A stretch of DNA of 64,000 nucleotides from Brachybacterium saurashtrense (GCF_003355475.1 NZ_CP031356.1:310001-374000), one strand, 5' to 3'; numbered from the stretch's first letter, positions 47,150 through 57,828 are shown. Program-made: numbers and translations. The notes: a model not told the origin generated them from the sequence alone.

Positions 47150-47860
47150 ATGAGCATTCCCACCTGGACCGACGCCCCGCTGCTCGGCTTCGACACCGAG
47201 ACCACCGGCACGAACGTGGAGAAGGATCGGATCGTCACGGTCGCGCTCGTCCACTCCGTCGGCCCGGGCAGGGAGCACGAGACGGTCGCGACCTGGCTGA
47301 TCGATCCGGGGGTGGAGATCCCCGAGCCCGCCCAGCGCGTGCACGGCATCTCCACCGAGCACGCCCGCGAGCACGGCATGCAGCCCGCGGCCGCGCTCGA
47401 GGAGGTCGCGACGATGATCGTCGAGGCGCTCGGGAAGGACGTGCCCCTGGTCGCCTTCAACATCGGCTTCGACCTCGCGATCCTCGAGAACGAGCTGACC
47501 CGTCTGGGCCTGCCCACCCTCGTCCAGCGGCTCGGCCACGACATCGCCCCCGTGATCGACGGCCTCGTAATCGATCGCGGCGTGGACCGCTACCGCAAGG
47601 GCAAGCGCACCCTCACCGACGTGCTCGCCCACTACGGCCTCGAGCAGGACGGCCGGCTCCACACCGCCGACGTCGACGTCTCCGCGACCCTCGACGTGGT
47701 CCGCGCGATCGCCGCGAAGTACCCCCAGGTCGCCTCCTCCAGCCTCGAGGAGCTCCACCGCGAGCAGGTGGGCTGGCACCGACGCTGGGCCGAGGGCATG
47801 AACGAGTGGCTGACGAAGAAGGGCAAGACCCCGGACGTGAACACCGCCTGGCCGCTGTGA
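47150..47860 (+). CDS. DEDDh 3'-5' exonuclease (DnaQ/RNase T-like)
   Basis: 236 residues. Exo I LLGFDTETTGT (Asp, Glu), Exo II FNIGFDLAIL (Asp) and Exo III LHTADVDV (His, Asp) are all in place, with HGISTEHA between. A free-standing proofreading-type exonuclease; it could act on DNA or RNA ends. It lies between guaB and guaB3 on the same strand but has its own leaderless start, so a role in purine metabolism is not implied. Confidence 0.92.
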   Translation: MSIPTWTDAPLLGFDTETTGTNVEKDRIVTVALVHSVGPGREHETVATWLIDPGVEIPEPAQRVHGISTEHAREHGMQPAAALEEVATMIVEALGKDVPLVAFNIGFDLAILENELTRLGLPTLVQRLGHDIAPVIDGLVIDRGVDRYRKGKRTLTDVLAHYGLEQDGRLHTADVDVSATLDVVRAIAAKYPQVASSSLEELHREQVGWHRRWAEGMNEWLTKKGKTPDVNTAWPL

Positions 47861-47925
47861 CCTGCGCCCGGGCGGTCCCGCCGCGCCACGGGGTGGGCAC
47901 GGACCGGCAGGGCGGGACCCGACGG

Positions 47926-47931
47926 TAGACT
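47926..47931 (+). promoter_or_regulatory. -10 element of leaderless promoter
   Basis: TAGACT, 7 bases before the GTG at 47939. Confidence 0.55.
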
Positions 47932-47938
47932 CGCGGGC

Positions 47939-49051
47939 GTGATGAGCGAGATCGAGATCGGCCGCAACAAGCGGGGACGGCGCAGCTACAGCCTGGACGA
48001 CGTGGCGGTGGTCCCCTCCCGCCGCACCCGGGACCCGGAGGACGTCTCCACCGCCTGGCAGGTGGACGCCTACCACTTCGACATCCCGATCTTCGCCGCC
48101 CCGATGGACTCCCTGATGTCGCCGGAGACGGCGATCGAGCTGGGCCGGCTCGGCGGCCTCGGCGTGCTGGACCTCGAGGGGCTGTGGACCCGCTACGAGG
48201 ACCCGTCCGCACAGTTCGCCCGCATCGCCGACGCCTCGGACGACGAGGTGGTCGCCGTGATGCGCGAGATCTACGACGAGCCGGTCAAGGCCGAGCTGAT
48301 CCGTGACCGGATCCAGCAGCTGCGCGACGCCGGCGTGACCGCGGCCGGCGCCCTCTCCCCGCAGCGCACCCAGGAGCACTGGCGCACCGTGGTGGATGCG
48401 GGCGTGGACCTCTTCTTCATCCGCGGCACCACCGTCTCCGCCGAGCACGTCTCCAGCGGCCGCGAGCCGCTGAACCTCAAGAGGTTCATCTACGAGCTGG
48501 ACGTGCCGGTGATCGTGGGCGGCTGCGCCACCTACACCGCCGCCCTGCACCTGATGCGCACCGGCGCCGCGGGCGTGCTGGTGGGCTTCGGCGGCGGCGC
48601 CTCCCAGACCACCGAGGAGACGCTGGGCATCTCGGTGCCGCTGGCCAGCGCGGTGGCCGACGTCGCCGCCGCGCGCCGCGACTACATGGACGAATCCGGT
48701 GGCCGCTACGTGCACGTCATCGCCGACGGCGGCCTGGGCCGCTCCGGGGACCTGGTCAAGGCGATCGCCTGCGGCGCCGACGGACTCATGGTCGGCGCCG
48801 CGCTCGCCCGCGCCGAGGAGGCGCCGGGCCGTGGCCACCACTGGGGCAGCGAGGCGCACCACCCCACCCTCACCCGCGGTCACCGGGTGAGCGTGGGCAC
48901 CGCCGCGCCGCTCGAGCAGATCCTCTTCGGCCCCTCCCGGGCGGCCGACGGCACCACCAACCTCGTGGGCGCGCTGCGGCACGCCATGGCCACCACCGGC
49001 TACCTGGACCTCAAGGAGTTCCAGCGGATCGAGGTCGTGACCACCGCCTGA
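47939..49051 (+). CDS. guaB3: GuaB3-family IMP dehydrogenase-related protein
   Basis: 370 residues, IMPDH-like TIM barrel without CBS domains. FAAPMDSLMSPETAIELGRL matches the IMP dehydrogenase N-terminus and HVIADGGLGRSGDLVKAIA the phosphate site. At the position of the IMPDH catalytic Cys loop it reads GFGGGASQTTE, so Cys is replaced by Gln and the following Arg by Glu. GuaB3 proteins in actinobacteria have no settled function. Start GTG 47939, directly followed by ATG 47942. Confidence 0.9.
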   Translation: MMSEIEIGRNKRGRRSYSLDDVAVVPSRRTRDPEDVSTAWQVDAYHFDIPIFAAPMDSLMSPETAIELGRLGGLGVLDLEGLWTRYEDPSAQFARIADASDDEVVAVMREIYDEPVKAELIRDRIQQLRDAGVTAAGALSPQRTQEHWRTVVDAGVDLFFIRGTTVSAEHVSSGREPLNLKRFIYELDVPVIVGGCATYTAALHLMRTGAAGVLVGFGGGASQTTEETLGISVPLASAVADVAAARRDYMDESGGRYVHVIADGGLGRSGDLVKAIACGADGLMVGAALARAEEAPGRGHHWGSEAHHPTLTRGHRVSVGTAAPLEQILFGPSRAADGTTNLVGALRHAMATTGYLDLKEFQRIEVVTTA

Positions 49052-49080
49052 GCGGTCGCGTCGCGGGGACGGTCGCAGGG

Positions 49081-50067
49081 ATGAGCGCACACGGCACGGC
49101 TCGACGCGCCGCGGGGCTGTCCCCGGTCGGGGTGCTGCTGTGCGGGATCGCGGCCGCCGCCGCGTGCATGCTGCTGCTGTACGCGCCGTGGTACCCGACG
49201 TATGCGCCGGGCCAGGTGCTGGAGCACGCGCTGTACGGTCTGCTCGCGGACCATCTGCCGTACGCGCTGTTCGCGCTGCTGCTGGGAAGGTTTCCGCTCA
49301 CGGTCGCCGTGGTGCTGCTCCTGGTCCTGGTGCTGCTGCCGGTGGGCCTGGCCACGAACCTGCGGGAGGATCATCGGCCCCGCCGCGGCACGCCGTCGGA
49401 CAGTGCCGACCCGGTGCTCGTGCGCTCCCTCGCCCACCTGCGCGCCCGCGCCGAGGAGGAGGGCATCCCCTGGAGCCCGGGCTTCGAGACCGAGGGCGGG
49501 GCGCGCGGAGTGCTGGAGATCCTCCACGCGATCGAGACGCAGCCCGCAGAGGGTCGGCGCCCCGTGTCGGGCGGCGCGCAGGCGTCGGCCGCCTCGCCGG
49601 AGTCGGCGCCGGCCGGTGAGCCGGCAGCCGCACAGCACGGATCCCCGGCGCCGGGACCCTCCCTGGCGGAGTCCTCCCCGGAGCCGTGCCCCGTCCCCTC
49701 CGACCCCATCCCCTCGGAGTCCTTCCCGGCGAAGTCCTCGCCGGCGGAGTCCTCTCAGACGGTGGCCGCGAGCGGACGGTCCGACCTCACGACGGCCGCG
49801 CCCCCGCACCGCCGCACGGCCGAGGACATCGGTGAGGCGGGCGACGCCCGCTCGTTCTCGCGGGCCTCGTGGAGTCCGGGCTCCAGCGGGTCCGTGTACA
49901 CCTCGACCTCGGTGTACACCTCCTCGCGGCTCACCGGGGAGGACCCCGCCGATGCCCGCCACGGCGACGAGCGGGACGGCGAGGAGCGGGACGGCGAGGA
50001 CCCGAGGGGCGACGGCGGGATCGGCGACGTCGGGCGCGGGGCCCAGGACGGCGAGGAGGGGCGATGA
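49081..50067 (+). CDS. Membrane protein with long Ser/Pro-rich tail
   Basis: 328 residues. About three membrane segments in residues 15-90 (VGVLLCGIAAAAACMLLLYA ... LTVAVVLLLVLVLLPVGLA). Then a short helical segment ending EEEGIPWSPGF and some 180 residues of Ser/Pro/Ala and Asp/Gly-rich, disordered-looking sequence. No family recognised. Only a weak ribosome site precedes the ATG. The stop overlaps the next membrane-protein gene (ATGA). Confidence 0.65.
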   Translation: MSAHGTARRAAGLSPVGVLLCGIAAAAACMLLLYAPWYPTYAPGQVLEHALYGLLADHLPYALFALLLGRFPLTVAVVLLLVLVLLPVGLATNLREDHRPRRGTPSDSADPVLVRSLAHLRARAEEEGIPWSPGFETEGGARGVLEILHAIETQPAEGRRPVSGGAQASAASPESAPAGEPAAAQHGSPAPGPSLAESSPEPCPVPSDPIPSESFPAKSSPAESSQTVAASGRSDLTTAAPPHRRTAEDIGEAGDARSFSRASWSPGSSGSVYTSTSVYTSSRLTGEDPADARHGDERDGEERDGEDPRGDGGIGDVGRGAQDGEEGR

Positions 50068-50582
50068 GCCGCGCCGACACCGCCCGGACGCGGAGGATCT
50101 CCGCGCGGTTCCTGCTGGTCATCGCGCTCGTCGCGGTGGTGCTCGCGCTGCTCGTGATGCGACCCTTCTCGCACTGGGTGTACGAGCCGCGGATGATCCC
50201 GTACCTGGTGCCGTGGCTGCTCGATCCCCGCACCGGTTTCCTCTCCCTGACCCTCGTGCTCTGGGCCCTGGTCGCCGTCCCGTACCTGCTGCGGGCGATG
50301 GCCGCGCGCGGGATCGCCCGCCGCTCGCTGCGCGAGGCCCGCTCCGCCCTGTCATCGCCCACCCGCCGCGGTACCTCTGCCGCGGAGGACGGTGTCGAGG
50401 GCGCCCAGGACCAGGTGTCGATCCCGGCCGTGTCGCTGGAGGAGATGGGGCCCGTGCACCGGGTCGAGATGGCCGAGGCGCTGGGCATCCCCTGGGACGA
50501 CTCACTGGTGCTGGACGACGGCGCATGGGCGCGCGCCTGCCGCGACGCCGCCCGGGAGCGTGCCGCCGCCCGCCGTCGCTGA
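50064..50582 (+). CDS. Membrane protein, partner of the preceding gene
   Basis: 172 residues. Two membrane segments (about 15-33 and 58-78), then a soluble part containing EMAEALGIPWDDSLVLDD. The GIPW motif after an acidic helix recurs in the upstream gene. Arg-rich C-terminus. GAGGAGG lies 5 bases before the ATG, which overlaps the previous stop. Confidence 0.7.
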   Translation: MSRADTARTRRISARFLLVIALVAVVLALLVMRPFSHWVYEPRMIPYLVPWLLDPRTGFLSLTLVLWALVAVPYLLRAMAARGIARRSLREARSALSSPTRRGTSAAEDGVEGAQDQVSIPAVSLEEMGPVHRVEMAEALGIPWDDSLVLDDGAWARACRDAARERAAARRR

Positions 50583-50650
50583 GGCGGGACGACCCTGTCG
50601 CTGAGGCGGACGATGCTGTCCCTGCGGCCCCCGACGCCGCCGCCGGAACG

Positions 50651-50687
50651 GCACGACCCCGCCGCGCGAGGCGCGGCGGGGTCGTGC
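50651..50687. terminator. 17-bp bidirectional hairpin
   Basis: Perfect 17-bp stem (50651-50667 with 50671-50687) and a GAG loop, between convergent stops at 50582 (+) and 50709 (-). Confidence 0.8.
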
Positions 50688-50708
50688 TCGTGGGTCTCGT
50701 GCCCGGGG

Positions 50709-51263
50709 TCAGGAGCGCACGCGCGCGATGATCCCCCAGATCAGCAGGGCGATCGCGACCAGGCCCAGCAGGACGGGGATCGCGATGCCGATCGCGCCTC
50801 CCACCAGGGTCCCGAGGAAGCCGACGTCGGAGACGGCCACGTCCTCGGCGCCCTCGCAGGTCACCGTCACCTCCTGCGCGGTGGAGACCTGGAAGGTGCC
50901 GACGTCGGAGTACTCCGTGCCGTCGACGGCGGTCGGCAGCTGTCCCGCGTCCGCGGTGTCCCAGGTCACGGTGCCGCCGTCCACGGTGCAGGTGGCCGAG
51001 CCGGCGTCCGCCGTCGGCACATACACGTAGTACAGGGACGTCTCCGTGGCGTCGACCGTGCCCGAGGAGCCGCCCAGCGACACCGGAGTGGCCGTCAGCA
51101 CCGCGAAGATGGCGACGGCGAACGCGGCGACGAACGGCATCACGATCAGGCCGATCCCGTTGGCGACGATGCCCAGGACGCCGAAGATGATCCTCTTCAT
51201 GCCGCGCTTCTTCCGCGGCGGCGGCTGCTGGGCGTACGTGCCGTAGGGCGCCGGGTATGTCAT
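50709..51263 (-). CDS. Membrane protein with small extracytoplasmic domain
   Basis: 184 residues. Cytoplasmic Pro/Tyr-rich N-terminus (PAPYGTYAQQPPPRKKRG), membrane segment(s) at about 24-58, an extracytoplasmic beta-rich domain with one Cys pair (ATCTVDGG ... VTVTCEGA) that could form a disulfide, and a C-terminal membrane segment. No family recognised. AGGGGGA lies before the ATG, and a TATCCT element (51297-51302, minus) is a likely -10. Confidence 0.75.
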   Translation of the reverse strand: MTYPAPYGTYAQQPPPRKKRGMKRIIFGVLGIVANGIGLIVMPFVAAFAVAIFAVLTATPVSLGGSSGTVDATETSLYYVYVPTADAGSATCTVDGGTVTWDTADAGQLPTAVDGTEYSDVGTFQVSTAQEVTVTCEGAEDVAVSDVGFLGTLVGGAIGIAIPVLLGLVAIALLIWGIIARVRS

Positions 51264-51296
51264 CTGTTCCCCCTGAGTGCGGTGACTGTCACGCTC

Positions 51297-51302
51297 AGGA
51301 TA
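51297..51302 (-). promoter_or_regulatory. -10 element for the 50709-51263 gene
   Basis: TATCCT on the minus strand, 33 bases before the ATG at 51263 and just past the ackA stop. Confidence 0.45.
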
Positions 51303-51314
51303 GGGCCTGGGAGC

Positions 51315-52535
<1,221 letters not shown>

Positions 52536-52563
52536 GGGGGAGCTCCTGAGAACGGGGGAGGGG

Positions 52564-54648
52564 TCAGACGGCGACGGAGGGCGACTGCGCCTGCGCCTGG
52601 ATCGCGGTGATGACCACGGTGTTGATGATGTCGTCCACCAGGGCGCCGCGCGAGAGGTCGTTGACCGGCTTGTTCAGGCCCTGCAGGACGGGGCCGATCG
52701 CGATCGCCCCGGCGGAGCGCTGCACGGCCTTGTAGGTGTTGTTGCCGGTGTTGAGATCCGGGAAGACGAACACCGTCGCCCGGCCCGCCACCGAGGAGTC
52801 CGGCAGCTTCGTCTTCGCGACCGAGGCATCCACGGCCGCGTCGTACTGGATCGGCCCTTCCACGTCGAGCTCCGGGGCGCCGGCGCGCACCAGCTCGGTG
52901 GCCTCGCGCACCTTGTCGACGTCCGCGCCGCTGCCGGAGGTGCCGGTGGAGTAGGAGAGCATCGCGATCCGCGGTGCGATCCCGAACTGCTGCGCGGTCG
53001 CGGCGGACTGCGCGGCGATGTCCGCGAGCTGCTCGGCCGTGGGATCGGGGTTCACGGCGCAGTCGCCGTACACCAGCACCCGGTCCTCGAGCGCCATGAG
53101 GAACACCGAGGAGACGATCTTCGCGCCGGGGCGCGTCTTGATGATCTCGAAGGAGGGGCGGATGGTGTGGGCGGTGGAGTGGACCGCCCCGGAGACCATC
53201 CCGTCGGCCTCGCCCATCTGCACCATCATGGTGCCGAAGTAGGAGACGTCCTGCACGGTCTCCCGCGCCTGCTCGAGGGTGACGCCCTTCTTCGCCCGCA
53301 GCCGGGCGTACTCGGCGGCGAAGCGCTCCACCCGCTCCTCGTCGTGCGGGGAGACCACGCGCGCCTCGGAGATGTCGTGGCCGAGCTGGGCGGCGCGGGC
53401 ACGCACCGTGCTCTCCTCGCCCAGCAGGACCAGATCGGCGACGCCGCGGGCGAGGATCGCCTCCGCGGCGGCGAGGATGCGCGGCTCCTCGCCCTCGGGC
53501 AGCACGATGGTCTTCTTCTCCCCGCGGGCCCGGGCCAGCAGCTCGAACTCGAACATCATGGGGGTGACCACCTCGGCACGGGTCATCTCCAGCGCCGCCA
53601 GCAGCTCCGGGATCGGGAGGTGCTCGGCCACGGCGCGCCGGGCCGCGTCCATCTTCTGGGGGCTGGCCACCTCCAGGCGTCCCCGCGACTTCGCCACCCG
53701 CAGCGCCGTGTCGAAGGTGGACAGCTCCGTGGTGAGGATCGGCAGGTCCTGCCGCACGCCGGAGATCAGGCGCCCCACCTCCGCCGGCACGTCGTAGCCG
53801 CCGGTGAGCAGGATCGAGGACAGCGCGGGGAAGGTGCCGGACTGCTGCGCCATGACCAGGCCGGGCAGCAGGTCGTAGCGGTCGCCGGGCGCGATCACCG
53901 TGCAGTTCTCGGTGAGCCGACTGAGCACGTTGGGCAGGCTCATCGCCGCGATGACGGTGCCCACGGCCACGCGGTCCAGCCACTCGGGGTTGCCGTGCAG
54001 CAGCGTGCCGCCCACCGCGTCCTTCAGGCCCTGCACGGTGGGCGCGAGGATCACGGGGTTCTCGGGGATCGCGGCCACCAGGGGGCCGCGCACCTTCTGG
54101 GAGACGGCGGCGCGGACCGCGTCGAGGCTGTCGGCGTCGGCACGGTTGACCACCAGTGCGATCGGCAGGGCGTGGTGGCCGCCGAACTCGCCGACGGAGA
54201 CGGCCGCCAGCGCGGCGATCTGGTCCGGGCTGCGGTCCAGGCCGGAGAGCACCACCACCACCGGCGCGCCGATGTTCGCGGCCACCTCGGCGTTGAAGGC
54301 CAGCTCGGTGGGGTTGGCGAGGTCGTCGTAGTCCGAGCCGAGCACCACCAGCACCGAGTAGCGCTCGGCGAGGTCGCGGTGGCGGGCGAGGATCCGTTCG
54401 TGCGCGGCCTCGGGGTCGGAGAGCACCAGCTGGTGGTCCACGCCGATCGCGTCCTCGTACTCCTGATCCACGGCGGGATGGCTGGTGAGGAGGTTGACGG
54501 CGTAGTCGCGGGTGCGGGCGGACTTCACGACGGGGCGATACACCCCGACGCGCTCCGACCGGGAGGCGAGGGCTTCGAGGAGACCGAACGCCACCATCGA
54601 CTTTCCGGTCATGCCCTCCGGGCTGGCGATGTACACACTCTGGGTCAC
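52564..54648 (-). CDS. pta: Phosphate acetyltransferase Pta (long form)
   Basis: 694 residues. It converts acetyl-CoA and phosphate to acetyl phosphate. N-terminal BioD-like P-loop domain (IASPEGMTGKSMVAFG), a central DRTGG-type domain, and the C-terminal catalytic domain with LPEGEEPRILAAAEAILARG, MVSGAVHSTAHTIRPSFEII and SYSTGTSGSGADVDKVREAT. The GTG at 54648 was taken as start because it lies 7 bases after a TATGCT element; the in-frame ATG at 54660 lies inside that element. Confidence 0.95.
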   Translation of the reverse strand: MTQSVYIASPEGMTGKSMVAFGLLEALASRSERVGVYRPVVKSARTRDYAVNLLTSHPAVDQEYEDAIGVDHQLVLSDPEAAHERILARHRDLAERYSVLVVLGSDYDDLANPTELAFNAEVAANIGAPVVVVLSGLDRSPDQIAALAAVSVGEFGGHHALPIALVVNRADADSLDAVRAAVSQKVRGPLVAAIPENPVILAPTVQGLKDAVGGTLLHGNPEWLDRVAVGTVIAAMSLPNVLSRLTENCTVIAPGDRYDLLPGLVMAQQSGTFPALSSILLTGGYDVPAEVGRLISGVRQDLPILTTELSTFDTALRVAKSRGRLEVASPQKMDAARRAVAEHLPIPELLAALEMTRAEVVTPMMFEFELLARARGEKKTIVLPEGEEPRILAAAEAILARGVADLVLLGEESTVRARAAQLGHDISEARVVSPHDEERVERFAAEYARLRAKKGVTLEQARETVQDVSYFGTMMVQMGEADGMVSGAVHSTAHTIRPSFEIIKTRPGAKIVSSVFLMALEDRVLVYGDCAVNPDPTAEQLADIAAQSAATAQQFGIAPRIAMLSYSTGTSGSGADVDKVREATELVRAGAPELDVEGPIQYDAAVDASVAKTKLPDSSVAGRATVFVFPDLNTGNNTYKAVQRSAGAIAIGPVLQGLNKPVNDLSRGALVDDIINTVVITAIQAQAQSPSVAV

Positions 54649-54655
54649 ATCGCCC

Positions 54656-54661
54656 AGCATA
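54656..54661 (-). promoter_or_regulatory. -10 element of leaderless promoter
   Basis: TATGCT on the minus strand, 7 bases before the pta GTG at 54648. Confidence 0.5.
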
Positions 54662-54737
54662 GGTGCGCCGGGACGGGGTGAGGGGGACGTCCGTCACCGC
54701 CGCGGCCGCTTCGCGGTGCTGTCCCAGGTGCGGCTCG

Positions 54738-54743
54738 TAGCAT
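54738..54743 (+). promoter_or_regulatory. -10 element of leaderless promoter
   Basis: TAGCAT, 6 bases before the SURF1 ATG at 54750. Confidence 0.6.
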
Positions 54744-54749
54744 GGCGGC

Positions 54750-55664
54750 ATGCTCCGCGTCGCCCTCCGCCCCCGCTTCCTGGGCCTGCTCGCCCTGATG
54801 GTGGCGGCCACCCTGGTGTGCGGACTGCTGGCGAGCTGGCAGTGGGATCGCGCGCACCGTGCGATGACCGACCGGGCCGCGGAGCCCGTCCACCTCGGGG
54901 ACATCCGCGACGTGGTGGGCGTGGGCGATGCGGTGACCAACGAGATCGTGGGGGAGACCGTCTCCGCGACCGGAAGCTACGTGCCCGGCGAGCAGGTGCT
55001 GGTCACCGACAGGAACATCGACGGCACCCCGGCCGTGCTGGTGGTCTCCGCCCTCCTGGTCGAGCTCGAGGACGGCACCCGGGCCCGGCTGCCCGTGGCC
55101 CGCGGCTGGCTCCCCGAGGCGGAGGTGACCGGCGCCGACGGCGCGCTCGATCCGTCCCTCGCCCCCGCCCCGCCGGACGGGGAGGTGGAGATCACCGGCC
55201 GGCTCGAGGCCAGCGAGGCCGCCGCCGAGGGCGTCCACGATCACCTCGTGAGCATGATCGCCACGCCGCTGCTGGTCAACGAGTGGGGTTCGCCCATGTT
55301 CGCCGGCTACGTCTCCCTCGACGACCCCGGCGGCGGCCTGCAGCCCCTTCCCGCGGCGGAGTCCGAGTTCTCGCGCAACCTCGACTGGCAGAACATCGGT
55401 TACTCCCTGCAGTGGGTGCTGTTCGGCGGCTTCTTCCTCTACCTGTGGTGGCGCTCCGTGCGCGCCACCCATCTCGACGAGGTCGCCGCGCGCCGCGAGG
55501 CGATGGAGGAGGCGCTCGCCGAGGCTCCTTCGTCCTCGTCCTCGTCCTCGTCCTCGTCCGCGCCCGACGCACCGGCCCCGGCCGGTGTCGCCGCCCGGCC
55601 CGCCCCGTCCGCCGCCGCGGCGGCCCCCACCGACTCCGACCCCCTCCCCGACAAGGACGTGTGA
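54750..55664 (+). CDS. SURF1 family protein
   Basis: 304 residues; cytochrome oxidase assembly factor family. A first membrane segment (about 10-30, FLGLLALMVAATLVCGLLAS), the family motif WQWDRAHR, an extracytoplasmic domain with VTATGSYVPGEQVLV-like GETVSATGSYVPGEQVLV, PVARGWLPE and NIGYSLQWVLFGGFFLYLWW as the second membrane segment. The tail has ten consecutive Ser encoded by five TCGTCC repeats, then Pro/Ala-rich sequence. It is 3 bp before a DUF3817 gene. Confidence 0.92.
   Translation: MLRVALRPRFLGLLALMVAATLVCGLLASWQWDRAHRAMTDRAAEPVHLGDIRDVVGVGDAVTNEIVGETVSATGSYVPGEQVLVTDRNIDGTPAVLVVSALLVELEDGTRARLPVARGWLPEAEVTGADGALDPSLAPAPPDGEVEITGRLEASEAAAEGVHDHLVSMIATPLLVNEWGSPMFAGYVSLDDPGGGLQPLPAAESEFSRNLDWQNIGYSLQWVLFGGFFLYLWWRSVRATHLDEVAARREAMEEALAEAPSSSSSSSSSSAPDAPAPAGVAARPAPSAAAAAPTDSDPLPDKDV
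55530..55559 (+). repeat. Five tandem TCGTCC hexamers in SURF1
   Basis: An in-frame hexamer repeat encoding poly-Ser in the cytoplasmic tail. Copy-number change would not shift the frame. Confidence 0.85.
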
Positions 55665-55667
55665 CCC

Positions 55668-56072
55668 GTGCCCGCACCCCGCCCCCTCGACGACGTCGCC
55701 TGCAGGACCTCCTTCGCCCGCTTCCGCGTGGCCTCCATCGTGGAGGGCATCGCGCTGCTGGTGCTGGTGGGGATCATGACGATGCGCTACCTCGTGTTCG
55801 GCGGCGACGCCTGGTTCACCTCCACCTCCCACTTCTGGGAGCAGGTCTCCTCGGTGTGGTCCCCGATCCACGGGCTGATCTACATGGTGTACGTGGTCCT
55901 CGGCTTCGACCTGTGGATGAAGATGCGCTGGGGCCTGCCGCGGATGCTGCTGCTGATGTTCTTCGGCGTGGTGCCGGTGCTGTCCTTCTTCGGCGAGCGC
56001 TGGACCCACCAGAAGGTCGAGTCCGACCTCGCGCTGCGCCCCACCCTCGAGGACGAGGCCCGCGGGGCCTGA
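55668..56072 (+). CDS. DUF3817 membrane protein
   Basis: 134 residues with three membrane segments. DUF3817 features: FRVASIVEGIALLVLVGIMT, SPIHGLIYMVYVVLGFDLW and LLLMFFGVVPVLSFFGERW. This family is common in actinobacteria, often fused or adjacent to respiratory or cytochrome genes, and has no defined activity. GTG start, 3 bases after the SURF1 stop. Confidence 0.9.
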   Translation: MPAPRPLDDVACRTSFARFRVASIVEGIALLVLVGIMTMRYLVFGGDAWFTSTSHFWEQVSSVWSPIHGLIYMVYVVLGFDLWMKMRWGLPRMLLLMFFGVVPVLSFFGERWTHQKVESDLALRPTLEDEARGA

Positions 56073-56194
56073 CCCCGTCGCGCCGCACGGCGGGCGCCCG
56101 CCCCGGAGGGTGGCGGATGCCGGCGCGCGGCAAGGGTGACGAGGATCGTGCGCGCCCCGCGCGGATCGCGGCGCCGCACCCCGAGGCACCCACG

Positions 56195-56200
56195 TAGACT
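56195..56200 (+). promoter_or_regulatory. -10 element of leaderless promoter
   Basis: TAGACT, 7 bases before the guaA GTG at 56208. Confidence 0.6.
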
Positions 56201-56207
56201 CCCCGGT

Positions 56208-57797
56208 GTGAACGACACCGACCAGCGCCCCGTCCTCGTCGTCGACTTCGGCGCCCAGTACGCACAGCTCATCGCCCGCCGCGTGCGGGAGGCCCGGGTC
56301 TACTCCGAGGTGGTCCCGCACTCCATGCCGGCCGCGGAGATCCTCGCCAGGCGGCCTCGAGCGCTCATCCTCTCCGGCGGGCCCAGCTCCGTCTACGCCG
56401 AGGGCGCCCCGCGCCTGGACCCCGCCCTGCTCGAGGCGGGCGTGCCCGTGCTCGGCCTCTGCTACGGCTTCCAGTCCATGGCCGCGGCGCTGGACGGCAC
56501 CGTCGCCCCCACCGGCGTGCGGGAGTACGGCGCCACCCGCCTAGAGAGCCTCGACGACTCCTCGGCCCTGCTCGCCGCGCAGGATCTGGCGCAGAACGTG
56601 TGGATGAGCCACGGGGACTCCGTCACCGCCGCCCCGAGCGGCTTCTCCGTGGTGGCGACCTCCGCCGGCAGCCCCGTCGCCGCTTTCGAGAACACCGAGA
56701 AGTGCCTGTTCGGCGTGCAGTGGCACCCGGAGGTGGGCCACTCGGATCGCGGCCAGGAGGTGCTGGAGAACTTCCTGTACCGCGGTGCGGGCATCGAGCC
56801 CACCTGGACCACCGGCAACGTCATCGAGGAGCAGGTGGAGCGGATCCGCGCCCAGGTGGGCGAGGGCACCGCGATCTGCGGCCTCTCCGGCGGCGTGGAC
56901 TCCGCCGTGGCCGCCGCCCTTGTGCAGCGCGCCATCGGAGATCGGCTCACCTGCGTGTACGTCAATCACGGCCTCATGCGCCAGGACGAGTCCGCGCAGA
57001 TCGAGAAGGCCTTCGGGGAGTCCACCGGCGGCGCGAAGCTGGTGATGGTCGATGCCGAGCAGCAGTTCCTCACCGCGCTCGCCGGGGTCACCGATCCCGA
57101 GCAGAAGCGCAAGATCATCGGCCACGAGTTCATCCGCACCTTCGAGCAGGCGCAGGCCGACATCCTGCGCGAGCAGGGCGTCGTGGAGGGCGACCACGCC
57201 GAGGCGACAGCGTTCCTGGTGCAGGGCACCCTGTACCCGGACGTCGTCGAGTCCGGCGGCGGCGAGGGCGCGGCGAACATCAAGAGCCACCACAACGTGG
57301 GCGGACTGCCGGAGGATCTCTCCTTCGAGCTGGTCGAGCCGCTGCGGGCCCTGTTCAAGGACGAGGTCCGCGCCGTCGGCTCCCAGCTGGGCCTGCCCGA
57401 CGAGATCGTGTGGCGCCAGCCCTTCCCGGGCCCCGGCCTGGGCATCCGCATCATCGGCGAGGTCACCAAGGAGCGCCTGGACCTCCTCCGCGCCGCGGAC
57501 GCGATCGCGCGCGAGGAGCTCACCGCCGCGGGCCTGGACCGCACCATCTGGCAGTGCCCCGTGGTGCTGCTGGCGGACGTGCGCTCCGTGGGCGTGCAGG
57601 GCGACGGCCGCACCTACGGCCACCCTGTGGTGCTGCGCCCCGTGACCAGCGACGACGCGATGACCGCGGACTGGGCCAAGGTGCCCTACGACGTGCTCTC
57701 ACGCATCTCCACCCGGATCACCAACGAGGTCAGCGAGATCAACCGCGTCACGCTCGACATCACCTCCAAGCCCCCGGGGACGATCGAGTGGGAGTGA
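56208..57797 (+). CDS. guaA: GMP synthase (glutamine-hydrolysing) GuaA
   Basis: 529 residues. It aminates XMP to GMP. The N-terminal glutaminase domain has nucleophile Cys85 in VLGLCYGFQ and the His/Glu pair in VQWHPEVGH. The synthetase domain has the P-loop [11 protein letters not shown], followed by the dimerisation domain ending [21 protein letters not shown] start at 56208; the frame is open to 56136, but the -10 element and family start agree on 56208. Confidence 0.98.
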   Translation: MNDTDQRPVLVVDFGAQYAQLIARRVREARVYSEVVPHSMPAAEILARRPRALILSGGPSSVYAEGAPRLDPALLEAGVPVLGLCYGFQSMAAALDGTVAPTGVREYGATRLESLDDSSALLAAQDLAQNVWMSHGDSVTAAPSGFSVVATSAGSPVAAFENTEKCLFGVQWHPEVGHSDRGQEVLENFLYRGAGIEPTWTTGNVIEEQVERIRAQVGEGTAICGLSGGVDSAVAAALVQRAIGDRLTCVYVNHGLMRQDESAQIEKAFGESTGGAKLVMVDAEQQFLTALAGVTDPEQKRKIIGHEFIRTFEQAQADILREQGVVEGDHAEATAFLVQGTLYPDVVESGGGEGAANIKSHHNVGGLPEDLSFELVEPLRALFKDEVRAVGSQLGLPDEIVWRQPFPGPGLGIRIIGEVTKERLDLLRAADAIAREELTAAGLDRTIWQCPVVLLADVRSVGVQGDGRTYGHPVVLRPVTSDDAMTADWAKVPYDVLSRISTRITNEVSEINRVTLDITSKPPGTIEWE

Positions 57798-57828
57798 CCG
57801 CCCGCTGAGCGGTCCCTCTCGCGCAGAC

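Noticed and set aside
55530-55559. Hexamer repeat in SURF1 as a phase-variation switch
   Set aside because: The unit is 6 bases, so changes in copy number keep the frame; only poly-Ser length would vary.
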